Both the position numbers and the translations under genes were made by a program. A model generated the notes under the pieces. The model had not been told where the DNA came from. It searched no databases and saw nothing but the letters and a program-made list of their open reading frames with translations. A DNA stretch of 64,000 nt from Colias croceus (taxonomy: Eukaryota > Arthropoda > Insecta > Lepidoptera > Pieridae), in assembly GCF_905220415.1 (NCBI RefSeq), contig NC_059562.1, positions 2,435,501 to 2,499,500 on the forward strand. Direction: 5' to 3'. Positions 32,771-45,004 of this stretch are shown here, one piece after another; position 1 is the stretch's first letter, and every line of letters starts with the position of its first letter.

Positions 32771-33195
32771 TAAAATTTCGCATCTTCTTTGCCTTGAAAA
32801 CTTTTTTATAACACTTACTTTATTCTGTCTAATATTTTTTGAAACTTTTTTTCTAGTGTGGGCACTAGAAAAAAAAAGTGTATTGTAAAAAGTAAAAAGT
32901 ATATAAGTGAGTTGTAGAACGTGTAACACAACAAAAGTGAAATTGGATAATATAGTGGGGTAACTACTACAATCATTTTTCTTACAGTTCATGTAACATC
33001 GAAGCCTCAACTATTTTCTTTTTTCGTGTGTAATTCGTTATTCGAATTATTCTTATTCAAAGCACCTAATTATTCACCTACAACACCACGAAATAGATCC
33101 AAAAGTGTGTTATCTTCAGCCGTTTGGTCGCTGGACGTATGACAATTTTTTAGTCAGTCAATTTAGAGGTAAATAATACTAATTTAAAAAGGTCG

Positions 33196-34033
33196 TATAG
33201 GTCTACCAGAATCTGATGGCATATTTATATTTATGAAATAAAAGATTTTCATGTGGCAACTTATTTGACAACTATCAAATTGGTTGTCAAATTATTTGTC
33301 TTTTTTGCAGTTGATAAATAATTTTTAGGATTTTGTCTAAAAAATCTTCGAAAATGTCGAAAAAGCCGCTGTGATCATAAGCAAGAGCTGTTGTTTATAA
33401 TGTGTATAGAAAAATATTTGATGAAGAAGGGCCAAACACATCACAATTTTCAATTTAGAAGATTTTATTGGTAAATTGGACTTACCCGCTTTGATACTTT
33501 TAATTAAAAAATATTATATGTAGGTAACTATAATATTGTTTGTTGATTGGAATATAATTTTATGAAAACTTATTACAGGAGCTTCCAATACGGCTATTCG
33601 TCAAGTCCAAGCTGTCCAAGTCAATTTTATAATGTGTGTATCTGTTAATACTTACGAAAATAAACATAGTTTTATTTTACTTTTATTTTATTTTATAAAA
33701 CATTATAAGCAGTCTAGTTTTCTATCGATATAACATCGATATTTTCACATGGCATAATGATAATGAACATACAAATATAGGTATGTGTAAATAATAATAT
33801 GTATTACCTGTGTAAAAGTAATATGTATATTAAACATGTAAGTATGTACCTACATAATATTAAGTGGATATCTCATTATTAAGTACAGTATTGTCCACTT
33901 ATGTAATGTGACTAATGATATTAGAACAAACTAAAAAATAAGCAGTATCAAGATCGTTCAGTCCATTTTCCCTAGGGTTGCACGCTCAAAATTTTGATTT
34001 CCCTAATTGCCATCAGATTCTGGTTTACCTATA
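33196..34033. mobile_element. inner inverted-repeat element, about 838 bp
   Basis: ACCAGAATCTGATGGCA at 33205-33221 is exactly inverted at 34008-34024, and the match extends outward to TATAGGT with two mismatches. It is either a MITE nested in the 2-kb transposon or part of that transposon. Confidence 0.5.
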
Positions 34034-34294
34034 TTTTCTATGTCGACTGTCGACTTTCGAGAATCGAGTGTGAATTTTCTTACGGATGTTATGCTTAGTG
34101 GTTAGGTACCTTCCAGGTCAAAGCCAGGGTGAGACAAGCGCCCCACCCTGCCCCACCGTGGCTACGCCCATGCATACAAACCTTTTCTCTTTATAATATT
34201 AGTATATAAATTGATCATAGGTCGGATATAGATAGGTAAAATTATCTCATAGCTATAGTATGGACTAACTCATTATTAAGTAAGTACACTTTTT

Positions 34295-34465
34295 AAGCTA
34301 TTGCATAGCTTCTATCGCGGGCCTTGAGCGCGGGGACCGAATCCAGAAATTCCGTAACGAAAAAACCTCACGCTCCCCACTCCGACGGGCACGGAGGTGT
34401 GGCTTGAAGGCAAGCTATGCAATAGCTTTACCGCGGCAGTCCCCAAGTGCCAAACGTCTTTTTTT
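34295..34465 (+). repeat. GC-rich self-closing element G, copy 2
   Basis: Begins AAGCTATTGCATAGCTT and later contains its exact reverse complement AAGCTATGCAATAGCTT. It ends GTCCCCAAGTGCCAAACGTC and a T run. This is the clearest of the four copies. Confidence 0.65.
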
Positions 34466-34764
34466 ATTCAGTTTAATAAGCGTGGAGTTCTCATAACGCT
34501 CATAATCTGTACCGCCAGTCAAGTTACCTTTACTATTATACAATATTACTACTGATTAACTCTATGGGAACAAATAATTAAATTATACATAGATAGAGGT
34601 TCAAAGGGTCCCATAACTCGAAAGTAGGTCACAGGATCGATACAAGGTCGAAATGTAGGGCCGGGTTCTGACAAATGCAATTCCTGGATGATTAATTGGT
34701 TATGGACTTATTGTTTCTTTTAAATATCTCCTTTAATGATTGATTAATATTAGGGAGTGCTAAA

Positions 34765-34950
34765 TCACTACATATTATAAAACAAAGTCGCTTTCTCTGT
34801 CTCTTTGTCCCTTTGTATGCTTAAATCTTTAAAACTGCGCAACGGATTTTGATGCGTTTTTTAATATATAGTGTAATTCAAGAAAAAGGTTTAAATATAT
34901 AATTTATTAGGTTTTAGACAAAGCGGGCGAAGCCGCGGGCGGTAAGCTAG
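34765..34950 (+). mobile_element. Helitron-like element, subfamily B
   Basis: Starts TCACTACATATTATAAAAC and ends GCGGGCGAAGCCGCGGGC plus GGTAAGCTAG. Confidence 0.65.
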
Positions 34951-35700
34951 TGAAGAGATAAAGGAAATCCATTAATATATTTATGTAGTTGTTCGTTAAA
35001 AATGGTATATTGTGTAGAATGTAGATTGTAGAGCATAGTTGAGCATATTTTTGTTTACCAACTACCTATTTTCTGTTAGTGATGTCATATTTATTTGAAG
35101 ATAGTTCTGTAGTTACCTATTTGAAGTAAGGTAACGACAAACTTTTAAATCCTAGGGATATTGAAAGTGGAATATTTTTTTAAGCATTATTTTCGCCCAA
35201 ACGTATTTAATAGATAATGATCGATCTAATACTTGGTAGAGAAGAAGACATATACTTCTGTGGAAAATGGATTAGTGTAATTGATGTGACAAATACATCT
35301 GCCGCATAGCATAACGAAACATGGAAAATCAATTTTCACGAAAATATTCGTAAGTACATACATACGAATATTTTCTACTACTTAGGTACTTATAGTTTAT
35401 TCTGTTTGTCACAGAATAAATTAACTTTTGTATATTAGTTTAGTTAATAACTTTTTAAATTTGGGAATGCATAAGTAAAATAATATAAAGTGAAAAAACT
35501 AAAACCCAACTACGACAATAACCGGCGCTGAAAAAGTATAAAACAAGATTTCAGAATACTGAACTGAACAAAGTTGCTAATGTAGTTGCAAGTAAATGGA
35601 CACAGTAGACTCTACCAAGATGCCTTCGTTGTAAATTGACAATTATGTCATACAATACTATTCTGAAGTATGCAATATTCCACTATGTAAAGATAAATTT
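34951..35700. other. intergenic, nothing recognised
   Basis: AT-rich sequence without gene or repeat signal. Confidence 0.4.
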
Positions 35701-35705
35701 TCATG

Positions 35706-35786
35706 TTTGGAAAGGCGTAGTCACACGTTACATAATATACCTATCTACCGTAGCACTTCAACAACGTGTGACTACGCCTTTCCAAA
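35706..35786. repeat. perfect 24-bp inverted repeat with 33-base loop
   Basis: Arms 35706-35729 and 35763-35786 are exact reverse complements, starting TTTGGAAAGGCGTAGTCACA. A GC-rich stretch follows at once. Confidence 0.85.
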
Positions 35787-35799
35787 AGGGTTTTTCAAA

Positions 35800-35915
35800 A
35801 CGCGTGCTGTGTTCGCGCGCAAAATTTGAACTCGGCGTCAATTTTTCTGTGACCCGGCGGCGGCGGCGGCGCGCCGGGGTCTCTCGGCGGCGGCACGCTC
35901 GTGACACTACTTCTA
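35800..35915. other. GC-rich stretch with CGG repeats
   Basis: Contains GGCGGCGGCGGCGGCGCGCC and many CpGs in an AT-rich setting. It may be an inner part of a GC-rich transposable element together with the hairpin just upstream, or a promoter island. Neither can be shown. Confidence 0.35.
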
Positions 35916-36054
35916 TATTCATCTGTTAGCAGTTAGTGTGTTGAATCTTTCATCATACAAATACGCGAAGCTGTTTGTACATTATTTCCCCTTATAGGAA
36001 CCTATTTTTATTTATTAATAAAAAGATCAAAACCATAAAGTGTACAACATAATC

Positions 36055-36215
36055 TATAGTATAAAAATGAATCCCAAAATGTGTTGGTAAGCGCTTAACT
36101 CGAGAACGGCTGAACCGATTTCTTTAATTCTTTTTTTAATATATTCCTTGAAGTACGAGGATGGTTCTTATGTAGAGAAAACGTGAATATGTACCAAGCC
36201 GGGGCGGACCGCTAG
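36055..36215 (+). mobile_element. Helitron-like element, subfamily C
   Basis: Starts TCTATAGTATAAAAATGAAT and ends GGGGCGGACCGCTAG. It carries a small deletion in the hairpin region. Confidence 0.6.
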
Positions 36216-36444
36216 TATAGTATAGATTACAAAATGAAATAATACACAGTGATAGGCCAAACATAATAATTCTTCATCAATTTTATATCTATTTAATGAC
36301 ATCCTTGTGAAGTGTGCCATGAACGTCCTACATTGAACCCTGAATTTGACTACAGGAAGTATAGGAAGCAATGTAATTGCTTACCCCACTCGCTAAGTGT
36401 GAACGAGCGAATGGATGCAGACGGCATTGTTGTGGGGATACGTC

Positions 36445-36533
36445 TCGGGAGATATTTTGATACCTGAGAAAGGACATAGGCTACTTTTTATTGCGAAATA
36501 TGTACCACGGGCGAAGCCGGGGCGGACCGCTAG
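36445..36533 (+). mobile_element. Helitron-like 3' fragment, C-type end
   Basis: AGATATTTTGATACCTGAGA and TTATTGCGAAATA precede the C-type end GGGGCGGACCGCTAG. The 5' end is missing. The same chimeric arrangement occurs complete at 51538-51725. Confidence 0.5.
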
Positions 36534-36886
36534 TATATTATAATTTATTTCCTACTTTACTTACTTTTTCTAAATGTTTACTACAAAAAGCTCTAAAGTG
36601 TTACAAAAAGTATCTAGATATATTATTTGCTATCCTGGACACATTACATTTACATGTTTTCATTTGTAGAACGTTATGGTGAAAGTCTCATGAAAAGTTT
36701 AGTACTTTTTGTCGCGAGCAGGCAGACAGATGTACCTACCATCTTTTATAATATTAAGGTAGAGTTTAGGTAGAAGCTAGCTAGCTTCTAGTTATTATTC
36801 TCTGCTTTAGGAAGATCGTAGCTACTAAGAAAGTGTAATCATTTTTTTTCCGTATCTTTGCGGTGTATCTTTAAGCGGGAATTTTT

Positions 36887-37057
36887 AAGCTATTGCATAG
36901 CTTCTGTCGCGGGCTTTGAGCGCGGGGACCGAATCCAGAAATTCCGTAACGAAAAAACCTCACGCTTCCCACTCCGACGGACACGGAGGTGTGGCTGGAA
37001 GGCATAGCATGTAATAGCTTTACCGCGGCAGTCCCCGAGTGCCACACGTCTTTTTTT
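36887..37057 (+). repeat. GC-rich self-closing element G, copy 3
   Basis: Begins AAGCTATTGCATAGCTTCT and ends AGTGCCACACGTC with seven Ts. The second arm has one change (GCATGTAATAGCTT). Confidence 0.6.
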
Positions 37058-37559
37058 CTTAATATTTGTGTGAGCTACATTTTGTGTTTATCTCTATGAA
37101 TTGTTATTTACACTTTATCGTGCAAAGTAAGTAAAGCATGAGAAAAACAAATCTTAAAAAAGCCGCCATTATTAATGCATTGTCTTGAAACTTACAAGCC
37201 CTTTACCATAGTTTTGTCCTCAGTTGAAGTCATTCACAATATTAATTATGAAGAGGAAAACTTTGTGTTTTTGTATAATGTTTGTAATGTTTTCACACAA
37301 AAACTACGGGACCGATTACAAAAATTCTTTCACCAGCAGAAAGTTGGTATTAATAATTATAAAGTATCTTCATGAGTTACATAGGCCTTTTTTATCGAGT
37401 GGTTAGTACCTATATTTAATTGCTTATCAATATATCAATATCATATTCTATGTTATCCACTAACTACTGATTTGATAGTAACGAAAGTTACATTTGAAAT
37501 ACGTAATACCTACACATGCAAATTTTCCATTACCTGTATCTGTCAACCTGATCCTTGCA
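37058..37559. other. intergenic, nothing recognised
   Basis: AT-rich sequence. Near 37300 it has ACAAAAACTACGGGACCGAT, a string similar to the inner part of the Helitron-like families. Confidence 0.35.
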
Positions 37560-37830
37560 TCCGAATTCAAATTATTTATTTGTTACCGACCGGATCAGCA
37601 TCATCCACAGCGTCTGCATCTCGCATTAATTAGAATTATATGTGTATACTTACATACCTTACTCTATTTACCTTATCCTACGACCTATCCCGTACCATCT
37701 CGCATGTGCATCCGACCGGATCAGCATCCGCAGGTCGGCGGATGCGAGCGCTCCCGTGGGACCAGCCGCCCCCAGCAATCACGGGCTTGTCGTTGCCGCG
37801 CTTTAGTGAAAGTGTTGTATAAGAATCATG
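37560..37830. repeat. GC-richer segment with a repeated CCGACCGGATCAGCATC-type motif
   Basis: GACCGGATCAGCATC occurs near 37587 and again near 37715. The open frame through it lacks protein-like structure. Possibly a degraded transposable element. Confidence 0.35.
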
Positions 37831-39024
37831 TTAAAAATCTATTAGTTACTAGCTTATTAGCTTTAGCGGCTTATTATGTGGCTTTTATTAGCTTTAGCTG
37901 TAAGATTCTGTAAAACTGAGTTCTTTAGCTTCAATTTTGAGCCACTTAAACGGACAGATTAAATTCAAATTTTGTACAATTATCAAGGGTCGGTGACAAT
38001 GCAATTATTTTCTAAGTACTAACTACCTACTATACTACCTATTTTACTAGTTAACTGGTACTATATATTTTAGCTACTCCGTTTTTATTTATGTTCGTAC
38101 TTTCATTAGCGTTACGTTACATAGGTACTTTACATATTTATGGATATATATATAATATATGAAGGTAACTTTAATATAAGAAAATTAAATTGTTATGTGA
38201 AAGTATCTGTTTTTTTCTTTATCTCCTTAACAGTATATCTACGCATTACGATTTTCACTATGTACTTAAGTATTATATAATATATTATATACCTATTATG
38301 GAATAACCCTTATTAGAATAAAAATCTTACTGCATTATTGTGCATTTTAATGGCATTATATTGTGTGCTATATGCAATTATTTTTTTAGAATCTCTTACT
38401 TCCCCACACAACACAGAATACAGTCACAGTTAGAGTCTTGAAATTTGGTTTAAAGCAAAAAGCATAAATTTAAAGTTACAACCTAATAAAATTTTTATCT
38501 CTACACTATTGTTCTTGTTCTGTGATTGTTACAAAGATAGGAATGACCATTAAGGACATAATGTCCTGTGATAGTGACTTTTATCCAATTCTTATTGATA
38601 TTTAAAATCGTTCTCAATTTGATATTCTGAGGATCCATAATTTACGGATATTATTAGCTAGTAAATTGTTTTTCTTTTATCGTGGAAATTAATTGAAATT
38701 TTTACAACATTTTCAAGATTTTCCTTTTGTTACTCAACAATTCCTTCTACGTATAAGAGGATAAGAGGGTTTTATTTCACTGCCATCTAGTGTATAAGAT
38801 ACGAACAAAATAGTGTCAACAATGTGTGAGGACTGAGGAGTGAGGACAGAGGAATGAGGACCTCCAGAGGACAAAATATAGTTTTATGTTAGCACAATAG
38901 AGTGCGTGATATTAAAATTGTAAAAGAGCGCTATCTACCTTTTTATTTACAAAAATGCATGAACACTGGAGAAAAAGTATAATTTTATAAAAATATGTTT
39001 TAGCTACTGTGAATAACGTCTTTT
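37831..39024. other. intergenic, no gene recognised
   Basis: AT-rich. The only feature seen is a purine-rich run of GAGGACTGAGGAGTGAGGAC type at about 38828-38875. Confidence 0.4.
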
Positions 39025-39135
39025 TAACCGACTTCAAAAAAAGGAGGAGGTTCTCAATTTAACCGTATATATATTTATTTTTTATGTGTCTTCGCGGATA
39101 ACTTCGTCGTTTATGAACCGATTTTAATAATTCAG
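39025..39135. repeat. interspersed repeat, GAGGAGGTT family
   Basis: Begins AACCGACTTCAAAAAAAGGA and continues GGAGGTTCTCAATTTAACCG. It is the clearest copy of the family also seen at 3007 and 24225. Confidence 0.55.
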
Positions 39136-39707
39136 TAAACTGACGAACTGACGACTCTTTAAACGTGCAATTAAATTACTAGTAAAGAAAACAAACATCT
39201 TAGGATCGAGCACAAAAATCATATATAACTATAATATACATCTCATATAAACTATAATTATGATATTATGCATTAATTAATCCGATATTATATTACTCTT
39301 AATCTCAGTTTCAGTAGAGTTAATTAGGTATGTCCATTCAACATTCGGAGTGTTTAATCTCAAGTTAAGTAAATAATCAAATACCGGATTTAGTCGCAGT
39401 TTTGCAATATGTGAAATCTTAGATAATAATAGCCATTGAACAATCTATTGTAAACGCAAATACACATTTGATCGAAATGGTAATAATACGTGTCAAAAGA
39501 TTGTAAAGGTGCGTTTACACAAGTTTTTGTGGGATTTATATTTCTTTGTCGTTACTATATTACCCGCTATTTAGCTGCTAGAATAAAATGATATGGATTC
39601 TGTGTACAGTTTACGGAATATTGTACCGGTACTATCATTTTATTTTATTAGCTTCCAAACAGCAGCTTATACTGTAACAATTTTCGCCTATAATATTTAA
39701 ACCATAA

Positions 39708-39795
39708 ACCTATACTCGGTGGTAAATGTTAAAAATATATATTCAAAAGTGCTTTTATAAGAGGTTTAATTTAATAAATGTTTGAGTTTGAGTTT
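39708..39795 (+). repeat. LINE 3' tail with GAGTTT repeats
   Basis: CGGTGGTAAATGTTAAAAA, then AAGTGCTTTTATAAGAGG and AATAAATGTTTGAGTTTGAG. Same family as 25636 and 55800. Confidence 0.55.
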
Positions 39796-39814
39796 ATACT
39801 TAAAGCACAGATAA

Positions 39815-39933
39815 TCTATACATATAATAAATCTGTAGAAGGGTCAATTCTGTACATTGAAAATATTGAAAAAATAAATAGCAGGGGGTGTTACTGGATC
39901 GATACCAAACCCAAATATGTGATTAAAAAAATT

Positions 39934-39986
<53 letters not shown>

Positions 39987-40306
39987 ATGTGAAGACATCA
40001 CGTGAAAACTACCGGTTCGATTTCGATGAAACTTGGTATAATTATACCTTATTATCCTGGGCGTAAAATAGGATACTTTTTATCCTGGAAAAATACGTAG
40101 AAAAAAATTAATCTTAATTTTTCAGTTATCCATAGACGTTGTTCTGTATAACCGCGAACACACGTTGCGTATTATTATAGGCCTAGCCGTATTTGGGTCA
40201 GATAGATATTTATAAGATGTAATTGTCAGAGTTACTCAAAATGGAGAAATAAAACATCCACGCGAAGACCGAAATCCGCGCGGACGGAGTCGCGGGCGGA
40301 AGCTAG
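39815..40306 (+). mobile_element. Helitron-like element, subfamily F, 492 bp
   Basis: Near-identical to 11423-11903, with the (GTCT)n array about twice as long (roughly 12 units at 39936-39985). Its terminal CTAG (40303-40306) is immediately followed by the TC start of the next element. Confidence 0.7.
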
Positions 40307-40476
40307 TCTATAATATAAAAATGAACCCCAAAATGTGTTGGTAAGCGCATAACTTGAGAACGGCTTAACCGATTTCGTTAATTCTTTTTTAATAATATTC
40401 CTTGAAGTTCGAGGATGGTTCTTATGTAGAGAAAACGTGAATATGTACCACGGGCGAAGCCGGGGCGGACCGCTAG
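40307..40476 (+). mobile_element. Helitron-like element, subfamily C, abutting the previous one
   Basis: Starts TCTATAATATAAAAATGAAC directly after the CTAG of the subfamily F copy and ends GGGGCGGACCGCTAG. No base separates the two. Confidence 0.65.
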
Positions 40477-43372
40477 TACCTATTATAATATACTAGCTTA
40501 TAGCTATTTGTCGTTACTATATAACTGCATTCATTGAAGTGTTTCTTAGTATAAAACTTATTAAACGTTAAATTATTAGGCCTTCATTATTATTTGCACA
40601 GAAATAATTTTTCCACTATGACATGACCTTTACGCAAAGAAAATTATCACCACTCGGCCATTTTGCCGCCCATTTTAGCGTATTTAAGTAAATCATTAAA
40701 CTAACAATATTGTGTGCATGCATGATGTAACCACAGATTATGTCGTTTGCCTTGATGTGTGCGCAGACTTAGCATGTGAAAATTAGGTAACTCTAAAATT
40801 TATAAAATTACGAATTAACTTCAAAATCGTAAAGTGATTTCTAGGTTAACCATTTACAGGTTCGAGATCTTTCTATTTACTGTAGAATGTATGAAACTGA
40901 AAGTAATATTAAATGCACTAGGTACATTTATAGACTGATATACTCAAAACATCCACCGTACATTTTTACGAGTATAACATGTTTATGAATATTATGTTAT
41001 AAGCCTTTGCTAATTTATTAACATATTTCATTCATTCACAGATATTTAAAATTGTTAGGTTATTATTGTAAGACTTACCTGAGCAGATACTTCAGCTGCT
41101 CAAATTCGAAAAACTTTAATTAGCAATGCTAATTTCTGCTTAATTTTACTTTTATTTTACATTTTCAACTATATTATTAGATACAATATATCCCAACTTT
41201 TTTTGATACCAAATGACGATTTTGTTTTTGTTAAAAACGTCATCAAGTAAACTTTGGCGCGAAACTTAGCGCGGGACCTATACAAATTAGGGAGTGGTCT
41301 TGCCAGGATTGAAAAACTAAATAAAATGTGTTTAATTTTACTGATCACGTCAAAATGTGACCTTCACCGATAGACATAAATTAGTATTCAATGTACAGAA
41401 CTTTTATGGGTATAAATATCGACAGTGCGTGGTTGTGATTATTAATTAAATGAAGATAAGTTTCCCGCTTTCGGCCTTTTGATGAATGACTTGTATGAAG
41501 GTGGCGGCCATGTATGCTTTTGTTAAAATAATAAATAAGCTATAAAGAAAAGTTTAAATCAATACAATATTAACGTGAAGTTATGAATGAAAAAATAAAA
41601 TGAAACCTCAAAATTTAATAAAAAATAAAATTTATCATTTATTTGGACTGCATCAATAACATAATTAAAATTCTTCAGCATATTAATACTTAGAGTTTAT
41701 TTCCCGATAAAAGTAATTAAATAATATGAAACAAAAATATTATTAAAATTTTTCCATGACTGCCTTTCAAAGTGATAGCTGGCTGGTTTTTAAATAAAAG
41801 AAAACACATTTTGATTTCGTTCGAAATTCAAACTTTTGACGACAGATATTTTTCGTCCCGCGCAAATTGATTTTAGTTTTGTTGTGATCAGTGATTCAAG
41901 TGTTTGTGCATTTAAAAACTGGAGAATGAAGAAGTTTTGCAGGCAATATAAAATATAGTAGGTACCTAATTGTCAGGTTATGATTTTCTTTTTCAATGTA
42001 AGTAGGTAATTATGTAGGTAAGTAGGTACCTCGGTATTATATGTATCAGTGTAATATACAGCTTTTTACATTCTATGTTTATAAAAATGAAAAGAAATCC
42101 TTTCGCATTATGTCGTATTATATACTTAGGTATAGATATTTTTTTTAATAAATCCTAACATACCTAAATAAATATTTTTCTTTTAAATAATGGTTAACAT
42201 ATTATGGTTAATATATTTTTTCGGTTTATCTGTTATGTTAAACATAGTACGTGTGTTTAGATGAGAATCAATTAGCACAAAAATAATATAATCTTTTTAT
42301 TTGTAGAGACTAAAATATTGTACTAATAATTAACCAAGCTTTTGTTCTAATAATATAAATATTTGATTTTTAAACATAACGTAAAGAAGGTTAACTTTAT
42401 TAAATTGATAAAATATAAATACAACTGGTGTGATGATAATTTTTACACGCTTTCATTAGTATCACTTCTATGTTTAAATGTAACCAACTTGTTTACACTT
42501 GAAAGGGACAGGTTTAATTAAAACTGTTCATATATCAAGGAATGATTACAATGCAATGCAATAATAAAATCAATAAAATAAATAATCACATGAGTTTATC
42601 TTATTCAAGCGTGTTTTATACTAAGTAAGTACTTAAGTACCTACATATACTTATAGATACTATAACATTATACCTAACATTATTTCTATAAAATATCCTT
42701 ACGCATAAGGACCAATTCAATTGTACATGTCCATGAAAGTGCATCCATTTCTACAATCAATAGAAAATACGATAACAATTTATATTGTTGTTATCTAACC
42801 TTGTAGGTCAGAGTACTAACGTAAGATTCGCCTCAGACACAAATAAACTGCGCGCATTCCACGCCTTTCCATGAATTGGCTCTTTATTTGCTTTTAATAA
42901 TATGATATTAGCTGCTTATGTATTGATAAGGCTTTAAGGTAAGGTAATTGCGCTGTCATAGTGTGTAGTTAAAATACGTGGATTAAATTTCTACATATTT
43001 ATTGAAACTTTGGAGCGATGTCTTTGTTTATTTACTCTGCGATTATTATAATATGTATACCTATGTATTTTGATAATACTTAATGTGATACTGATATTTC
43101 GTAAGTAGGTTACATTTAAAAAATACTGACTCGATTAAAAGGATTAAATAGCTTATTTAATACAGGTACATATAAACTTTGTTTGTAGTATATTTACTAG
43201 TATTTTCTTATATATTAATGAAGGTAACTACATACTACCTAGTACTCATTCATCCTTATATGTTTTACTTGTATTAAGTTAGTTAGTAAGATCTTTACCT
43301 GTATAATTTAAATTTTTGGACTTTAAAACGATAGATTAGGTACCACAGTTTATCTGATAGATGGAACTTTTA
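40477..43372. other. intergenic, no gene recognised
   Basis: AT-rich. Around 41860-41940 a slightly GC-richer stretch has a short ATG frame followed by CAG/GCAAT, too little to support an exon. No repeat family is identified. Confidence 0.4.
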
Positions 43373-43687
43373 TGCCCGGTTCCTATATTTGAAAAACGAT
43401 CCGTTTTAGTTACGAATAGTAGTATAATTAACCAAGCGTAAGCGAAAATCGTTCCTATAAAAAACGTCTCGTCAAGCAACTTACCGACGGCTTCCTACTG
43501 ACGGATGGGAGGGTTACTATTAACGAACGGTAAGCATATTGTATGGAGAAGACAGTTTATCGCGTTCCTATAAATATTTTGAATGTCATTATGCTGTCAA
43601 AGTTACTATTCGTATAGCATTTTGTTTACCCGTCGATTTCGGGCGGTTAAATTCTTACTATTTCATTGTTTCCGCTTCAATATCGAA

Positions 43688-44081
43688 ATGTGGAGTTCAG
43701 ATAGTGATAGAGAAGTGTTTAATATTATATCGAATTTCGGAAGAAGATAGTGGGCGTGAAAGAGTATATATTATAGAGAAGGAGTGGATTTTTTTGCGAC
43801 CCTGGATTCTCACGAATTTCAATTGAGATTTCGACTTGATAAAGAATCTGTTGAACAATTACTTCTTGAAATTTATCCAGACGTACGAATAAAAGGAGCC
43901 AGGTTAGTTTAATGGAGGCATTAATATTATACCAAACACGTCTAACCTTATTAGTTATTACATACCTAATTTATGTTGTCATTTCAGGAATCATGGGGTA
44001 TCTCCATAACATCAATTACTGTTGACGCTGAGGTTCTATGCTTTAGGCACAATATCGATATCAGTGGCAGACCTATTTCCC
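43688..44081 (+). pseudogene. Harbinger transposase (DDE nuclease), N-terminal remnant
   Basis: The first part, from ATG at 43688, shows MWSSDSDREVF, then a frameshifted stretch and FRLDKESVEQLLLEIYP up to a donor-like GTTAGT near 43904. The second part, from about 43989, shows NHGVSP, a stop, then QLLLTLRFYALGTISISVAD. These match the start of PIF/Harbinger nucleases. The catalytic region is missing, cut off by the Helitron-like sequence at 44082. It cannot be functional. Confidence 0.75.
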
Positions 44082-44220
44082 TTGGTCACGGCATCACGCG
44101 TGAACGGGTGGACCGATTTCGATAATTATTTTTTTATAATGTTCCTTGAAGTACGAGGATGGTTATTATGGAAAGAAAACATAAACATGTACCAAGGGCG
44201 AAGCCGGGGCGGACCACTAG
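44082..44220 (+). mobile_element. Helitron-like element, subfamily C, 5' truncated
   Basis: GGTCACGGCATCACGCGTGA, the CCTTGAAGTACGAGGAT core, and GGGGCGGACCACTAG at the 3' end. It replaces the missing middle of the Harbinger nuclease. Confidence 0.6.
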
Positions 44221-45004
44221 TATATATATGTGTCTATGTTTGCAATGTAGAAATCAATTTTTTAAACATTGTATTGTAAATAATAAAAAATAAATAAAAG
44301 TACATAATAAAATGGAATAAAAGTTTTATTTCTTTATATCTATGTTTAATTTTAATATGTAACTACATAATATATGCCAAAGAACTGTCCTGTGATTCTT
44401 ACGCGACAACCCTCCATCGATTATCATCTTCTATATTATAATATTCCTTAACGCTGTAATAGGCTCTCTGAACTAAATACATTTTTTACATAAGATTTAC
44501 ATTTAGCACTAACAAATTCTTTTTCTACCGTGTGTCTAGATATATTGCTTAATAATATACAAAAATTAATTAGTTATTGTGTGTTCAGTATTTCAAGGGC
44601 GAAGCCGGGGCGGACCACTAGTATATTTATATGTATGTCTATGTTTGCAATGTAGAAATCAATTTCTTAAACATTGTATTGTAAATAATAAAAAATAAAT
44701 AAAAGTACATAATAAAATGGAATAAAAGTTTTATTTCTTTATTACAGTTTAATTTTACATAGTAATATGTAACTACATAATATATGCCAAAGAACTGTCC
44801 TGTGATTCTTACACGACAACCCTCCATCGATTATCATCTTCTATATTATATTCCTTAACGCTGTAATAGGCTCTCTGAACTAAATACATTTTTTACATAA
44901 GATTTACATTTAGCACTACCTAACAAATTCTTTTTCTACCGTATGTCTAGATATATTGCTTAATAATATACAAAAATTAATTAGTTATTGTGTGTTCAGT
45001 ATTT
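44193..45004. repeat. tandem duplication, unit about 401-411 bp
   Basis: Copies are about 44193-44593 and 44594-45004. They are nearly identical apart from small indels and include the terminal 28 bases of the Helitron-like copy. The unit ends within the C-terminal codons of the Myb-like gene. The event is therefore younger than the Helitron insertion. Confidence 0.8.

Larger units (their letters stand above)
32125..34172. mobile_element. 2,048-bp DNA transposon with 8-bp target duplication
   Basis: Ends are CATGGGCGTAGC and GCTACGCCCATG, with further inverted GGTGGGGC blocks inside. The octamer CATACAAA flanks both ends exactly (32117-32124 and 34173-34180). The insertion splits a Helitron-like copy, which confirms the borders. 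No transposase is recognised. Inside are the 12-bp minisatellite and a second inverted-repeat pair at 33196-34033. An 8-bp duplication fits hAT, P or Merlin types; I cannot decide. Confidence 0.75.

Noticed and set aside
32087..33010. Long open frames with MPSQ, FAKA, GICE or RRHL repeats
   Set aside because: They arise because the 12-bp minisatellite unit lacks stops in nearly all frames on both strands; no start context, homology or splice support.
35636..35929. 97-codon open frame ending in an arginine run
   Set aside because: The frame crosses a perfect hairpin and a CGG repeat; no protein-like features.
37494..37913. 139-codon open frame
   Set aside because: Composition and repeats (GACCGGATCAGCATC) point to a degraded repeat; no domain recognised.
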